Shown: in pieces, positions 6,734 through 9,344 of the stretch
Numbering within the stretch: the stretch's first letter is position 1
Layout: every line of letters begins with the position of its first letter
DNA from: M30B53 sp964600785
GTDB lineage: Bacteria > Planctomycetota > Planctomycetia > Pirellulales > UBA1268
Direction of reading: 5' to 3'
Length of the DNA: 9,344 nucleotides
Assembly: GCA_964600785.1 (NCBI GenBank)
Contig: CAZRKH010000062.1
Coordinates: forward strand, 1-9,344
The notes under the pieces: generated by a model
The model's input: only the letters and a program-made list of their open reading frames with translations
What the model was told of the DNA's origin: nothing
Database searches by the model: none
Made by a program: the position numbers and the translations under genes

Positions 6734-9344
6734 TCAGCCGGTGGTTCGCATGCCCGATGCGATTCCTTGTACGGCGAGGCGGAGGATCTCCCGTAGCGGC
6801 CCGACCTCCCGCGGTTCCTCGGCTCGGCGACGTCGGAGGAACTCGATCTGGATCAGGTTCAGCGGATCGACCGATGGATTGCGGGCCTCGATCGAATCTT
6901 TGAGCCAGGGGGTGGCGTCGAGGAGTTCGCGGGAGCCGACCACGTCGAGCACCGCCTGCCGCGAGCGATCGCATTCGGCCGCCAGCCGCTGCCAGATGCT
7001 CCGGCGGACCTCGTCGTCCTCAACCAGTTCGCTGTACCGCTGACCGATCCCGATATCAGCCTTGGCCAAAGCCAGCGACGCATTGTCGATCGTGGCGGTG
7101 AAGAAGGACCACTCCCGGTACATGCTGCGGACCGCCTGCCATGCATCGCGGTCGTCGTACTTCACCTCCAGAAGCGCCGTGCCCAGTCCGTACCAGGCCG
7201 GCAGGATGCAGCGGTTCTGGGTCCAGGCGAAGACCCAGGGGATCGCCCGCAAGTCGTCAAGCGACCGTTCGCCGCGACGCCGGCTGGGCCGCGAACCGAT
7301 CGGCAGGTTTTCGATCTCGTCGATCGGCGTGGCCTGGGAAAAAAACTCGATGAAACCGGGCTGCTCGACGAGTTCGCGGTAGACCTCGTAGGAGCGGCCG
7401 GCGAGTCGTTCGGCCAGCTCCAGCCAGGCTGCCGGAGGCTCAACTGCGGCAAGGGTCGAGGCGGTCAGCGTGGCCCAGCCGACCTGCTCGAGGTGGCGAT
7501 AGGCGATCTGCACATCGTCGTAGCGTTCGGCGAGCACCTCTCCCTGCTCGGTCAGCCGCAGGCTGCCGTCGAGCGACTCCGGTGGCAGCGAGAGGATGCC
7601 GCGAGCGGCCGGTCCGCCGCCCCGGCCGAGCGAGCCGCCCCGGCCGTGGAAGAAGGTGAGACGCACGCCGCGAGCGGCCGCGGCGGCGGCGAGGTTTCGC
7701 TGGGCCCTGTAGAGGCCCCAGCAGGCTGAAAGGTAGCCCCCATCTTTGGTGCTGTCGGAGTAGCCCACCATCACCACCTGCCGACCGCCACGGGCTGCAA
7801 GATGGTCGGCATAGGCGGGCTCGGCGAGCATCGCCAGGAGCGTCGCATCTGACCGCTCGAGGTCACCGATCTTTTCAAACAGCGGCACGATCTCAATCGC
7901 CCGGCGGATGGTTTCGTCGGCCTCACGGCAGGCGTGGTGCCACAGCCAGAGCACGGTCAGCACGTCGATGCGGGACTGCGTGAGGCTGATGATGCTGCCG
8001 CCGAGACAGCCGGCCCCGAAACGTTCCACGGCTCGTCGCAGCAGCCTGTAGAGGTCGAGGGTGTCGCGAGTCAGCGGGGAGAGGCCCTCGGCCGGTGGAT
8101 CGTCCAGGCGGCCCATCGTCCGCCGCAGGCACTCGGCTCTGGCCTCCTCGTCGAGCGAGGCGAAGTCGTCACACTCGCCGCAGGCCCGCAGGATGTCGGT
8201 GGCGATCTCCTCGTAGCGACGCGAGTCTTGGCGGATGTCGAGCCGCGTCAGCCTCAACCCAAACGTCCGCACCAGGTCGAGCCACCGCCCCGCCTCGCCA
8301 TCAAGGATGCCCTCGTCATGGTCGACCTCCAGGCATTCGCAGATCGCCTCGACGTCGGCCTCGAGCTCGCTGCCGTCCCCGTAATCGCCTGGCAGGGGCG
8401 GCGTGTCGGGCACAGCGGCCCGCGACTGCTCCAGCCGCCAGCGGATCGCTCGCAGCCAGCGACGGTAGGCCTCATGGGGCGGCGTTTCGGCGACCGCCTC
8501 GGCCAAGCCGGGCCACCGTTGCTCCAAGGTCTCGAGCCGGGCCAGAAGGGCTTGGGCACCCGGTGTGCAGGTCAGGGAGACCGTCAGGAAGTCGTAGAGA
8601 CGGCGGCACTCCTCGAGATGCATTTCGATCGCCGCATTCCGCAGACGGCAAAGCGTCTCACCGGTCACTTCGGCGGTCACAAAGGGATTCCCGTCGCGGT
8701 CACCGCCCATCCAGGAGCCGAAACTCAGGAAGGTCGGAATCCGAAAGCGATGGCCCGGGTAGTGCTCGGCGAGGGCCCGCCGCATCGCCCGCCGGACCTC
8801 GGGCACCACTTCCCGCAGTCTCGGCAGAATCGAGAGGCCGCGGGCCACTTCGTCGGCCACCGTCGGCTTGGAGGGCTTGAGAAACTCGGTCTGCCAGAGC
8901 ACACGCAGCTCTGCGGCGATATCGTCGCGGAGCTGGTTTTGCTCGCGGGGCAGCAGATCGGCCCGCTCCAGCGACGAGAGCCCTCGCCGGATCCGCCGCA
9001 GCTTCGAGCGGATGCTTCGCCGTTTCGCCTCGCTGGGATGGGCCGTAAAAACCAGTTCGATCGCCAGCCGGTCGAGGGCCGACTGCACCTCATCGGCGGT
9101 CAGGCCGGCCTGCCTGAGAGCTTCGATCGCCGCGGCAAGCGATTCCGAGAGCGCCGCCGGGTGGCGGCTACGTTCGCGGTCGCGAAGCACCCGGACACGC
9201 TGCAAATCCTCGGCGATGTTGGCGAGATCGAAGAAAATGCTCAAGGCCCTTGCCACGGTGCGGGCGGTCGTCTCGTCGAGCTGGGAAATCGTCTCGGCAA
9301 GTTCCTGTTCGCTGCCGGCCGCCGCCGCCCCCCCCCGGGGGGGC
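6734..9344 (-). CDS. ppc: Phosphoenolpyruvate carboxylase, 5' end cut by window edge
   Basis: PEP carboxylase makes oxaloacetate from PEP and bicarbonate, refilling the TCA cycle. The frame stays open to the right edge, so the start is not in the window. A GTG at 9254-9256 would give 840 residues, but coding-like sequence (ETISQLDETTAR) continues upstream into the family's RALSIFFDLANIAE region, so that GTG is not the real start. About 50 residues are missing relative to 880-930 for the family. Motifs are VFTAHPSEAKRR with the catalytic His (codon 9038-9040, Ser replacing the usual Thr), LTQSRIDVL, GYSDSTKDGG, FHGRGGSLGRGGGP, and the C-terminal GMRTTG. E. coli aspartate-site residues Arg587, Lys773 (AKAD) and Arg832 appear conserved, but Asn881 is Thr. 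The last bases before the edge read as a C9G7 run, possibly an assembly artefact. Confidence 0.93.
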   Translation of the reverse strand, partial: PPRGGAAAAGSEQELAETISQLDETTARTVARALSIFFDLANIAEDLQRVRVLRDRERSRHPAALSESLAAAIEALRQAGLTADEVQSALDRLAIELVFTAHPSEAKRRSIRSKLRRIRRGLSSLERADLLPREQNQLRDDIAAELRVLWQTEFLKPSKPTVADEVARGLSILPRLREVVPEVRRAMRRALAEHYPGHRFRIPTFLSFGSWMGGDRDGNPFVTAEVTGETLCRLRNAAIEMHLEECRRLYDFLTVSLTCTPGAQALLARLETLEQRWPGLAEAVAETPPHEAYRRWLRAIRWRLEQSRAAVPDTPPLPGDYGDGSELEADVEAICECLEVDHDEGILDGEAGRWLDLVRTFGLRLTRLDIRQDSRRYEEIATDILRACGECDDFASLDEEARAECLRRTMGRLDDPPAEGLSPLTRDTLDLYRLLRRAVERFGAGCLGGSIISLTQSRIDVLTVLWLWHHACREADETIRRAIEIVPLFEKIGDLERSDATLLAMLAEPAYADHLAARGGRQVVMVGYSDSTKDGGYLSACWGLYRAQRNLAAAAAARGVRLTFFHGRGGSLGRGGGPAARGILSLPPESLDGSLRLTEQGEVLAERYDDVQIAYRHLEQVGWATLTASTLAAVEPPAAWLELAERLAGRSYEVYRELVEQPGFIEFFSQATPIDEIENLPIGSRPSRRRGERSLDDLRAIPWVFAWTQNRCILPAWYGLGTALLEVKYDDRDAWQAVRSMYREWSFFTATIDNASLALAKADIGIGQRYSELVEDDEVRRSIWQRLAAECDRSRQAVLDVVGSRELLDATPWLKDSIEARNPSVDPLNLIQIEFLRRRRAEEPREVGPLREILRLAVQGIASGMRTTG
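9328..9344. other. C9G7 homopolymer palindrome at the right edge
   Basis: Nine C followed by seven G and a final C close the window inside the PEP carboxylase frame. Translated, the run gives Pro-Pro-Arg-Gly-Gly, which does not resemble the family. A sequencing or assembly-end artefact is the likeliest explanation. Confidence 0.5.

Noticed and set aside
5381..6796. 471-codon plus-strand ORF opposite the phosphofructokinase
   Set aside because: It is the antisense shadow of a clearly recognised gene; the composition is His/Val/Asp-rich and motif-free.
9254..9256. GTG as the start codon of PEP carboxylase
   Set aside because: The frame stays open upstream with family-like sequence to the window edge, so the true start is outside the window.

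Overview
The window is high-GC bacterial DNA that looks like one metagenomic or draft contig. It carries ordinary central-metabolism and housekeeping genes separated by unusual, hairpin-rich repeats. The gene mix (actinobacterial-style SseA/SufE pair, ATP-type phosphofructokinase of the long PFK branch, PEP carboxylase, EttA, CHAD) and the repeat-rich spacers suggest a planctomycete-like bacterium. That taxon is an inference of moderate to low confidence, because no rRNA or other phylogenetic marker is present.

Layout from left to right. (1) 1-507 has no credible gene. It holds one partial and one complete copy of an interspersed repeat of about 255 bp, a 27-bp tandem duplication, three consecutive hairpins and an 18-bp tandem array that runs into the sufE stop codon. 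(2) 508-1847, minus strand: sseA (thiosulfate/3-mercaptopyruvate sulfurtransferase) followed by a sufE-family gene with an ATGA overlap, a two-gene sulfur-transfer operon. (3) 1848-2098: divergent promoter region. (4) 2099-3772, plus strand: ettA, the ABC-F energy-dependent translational throttle. (5) 3773-4106: spacer between convergent genes, holding the second complete repeat copy with several perfect hairpins. (6) 4107-5141, minus strand: a CHAD-domain protein with a Cys/Gly-rich tail encoded by unusually strong inverted repeats. (7) 5333-9344, minus strand: PEP carboxylase (5' end cut off by the window edge) followed 30 nt later by a 6-phosphofructokinase, a probable operon at the phosphoenolpyruvate/fructose-6-phosphate nodes of central carbon metabolism.

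I found no defence island, CRISPR array, transposase, tRNA or rRNA, and I do not see an undescribed multi-gene system. The part that known genes do not explain is the repeat family. Its copies are about 92% identical overall and about 97% in a non-coding core. They are bounded by a 19-bp palindrome, lie at gene 3' ends, and carry hairpins next to the ends of sufE, ettA and the CHAD gene. It may be a REP/BIME-like or MITE-like element, a bidirectional terminator module or a structured RNA. Secondary points of interest are the SseA-SufE coupling, the Gly/Lys signature of the phosphofructokinase, and a PEP carboxylase whose C-terminal aspartate-binding Asn is replaced by Thr.
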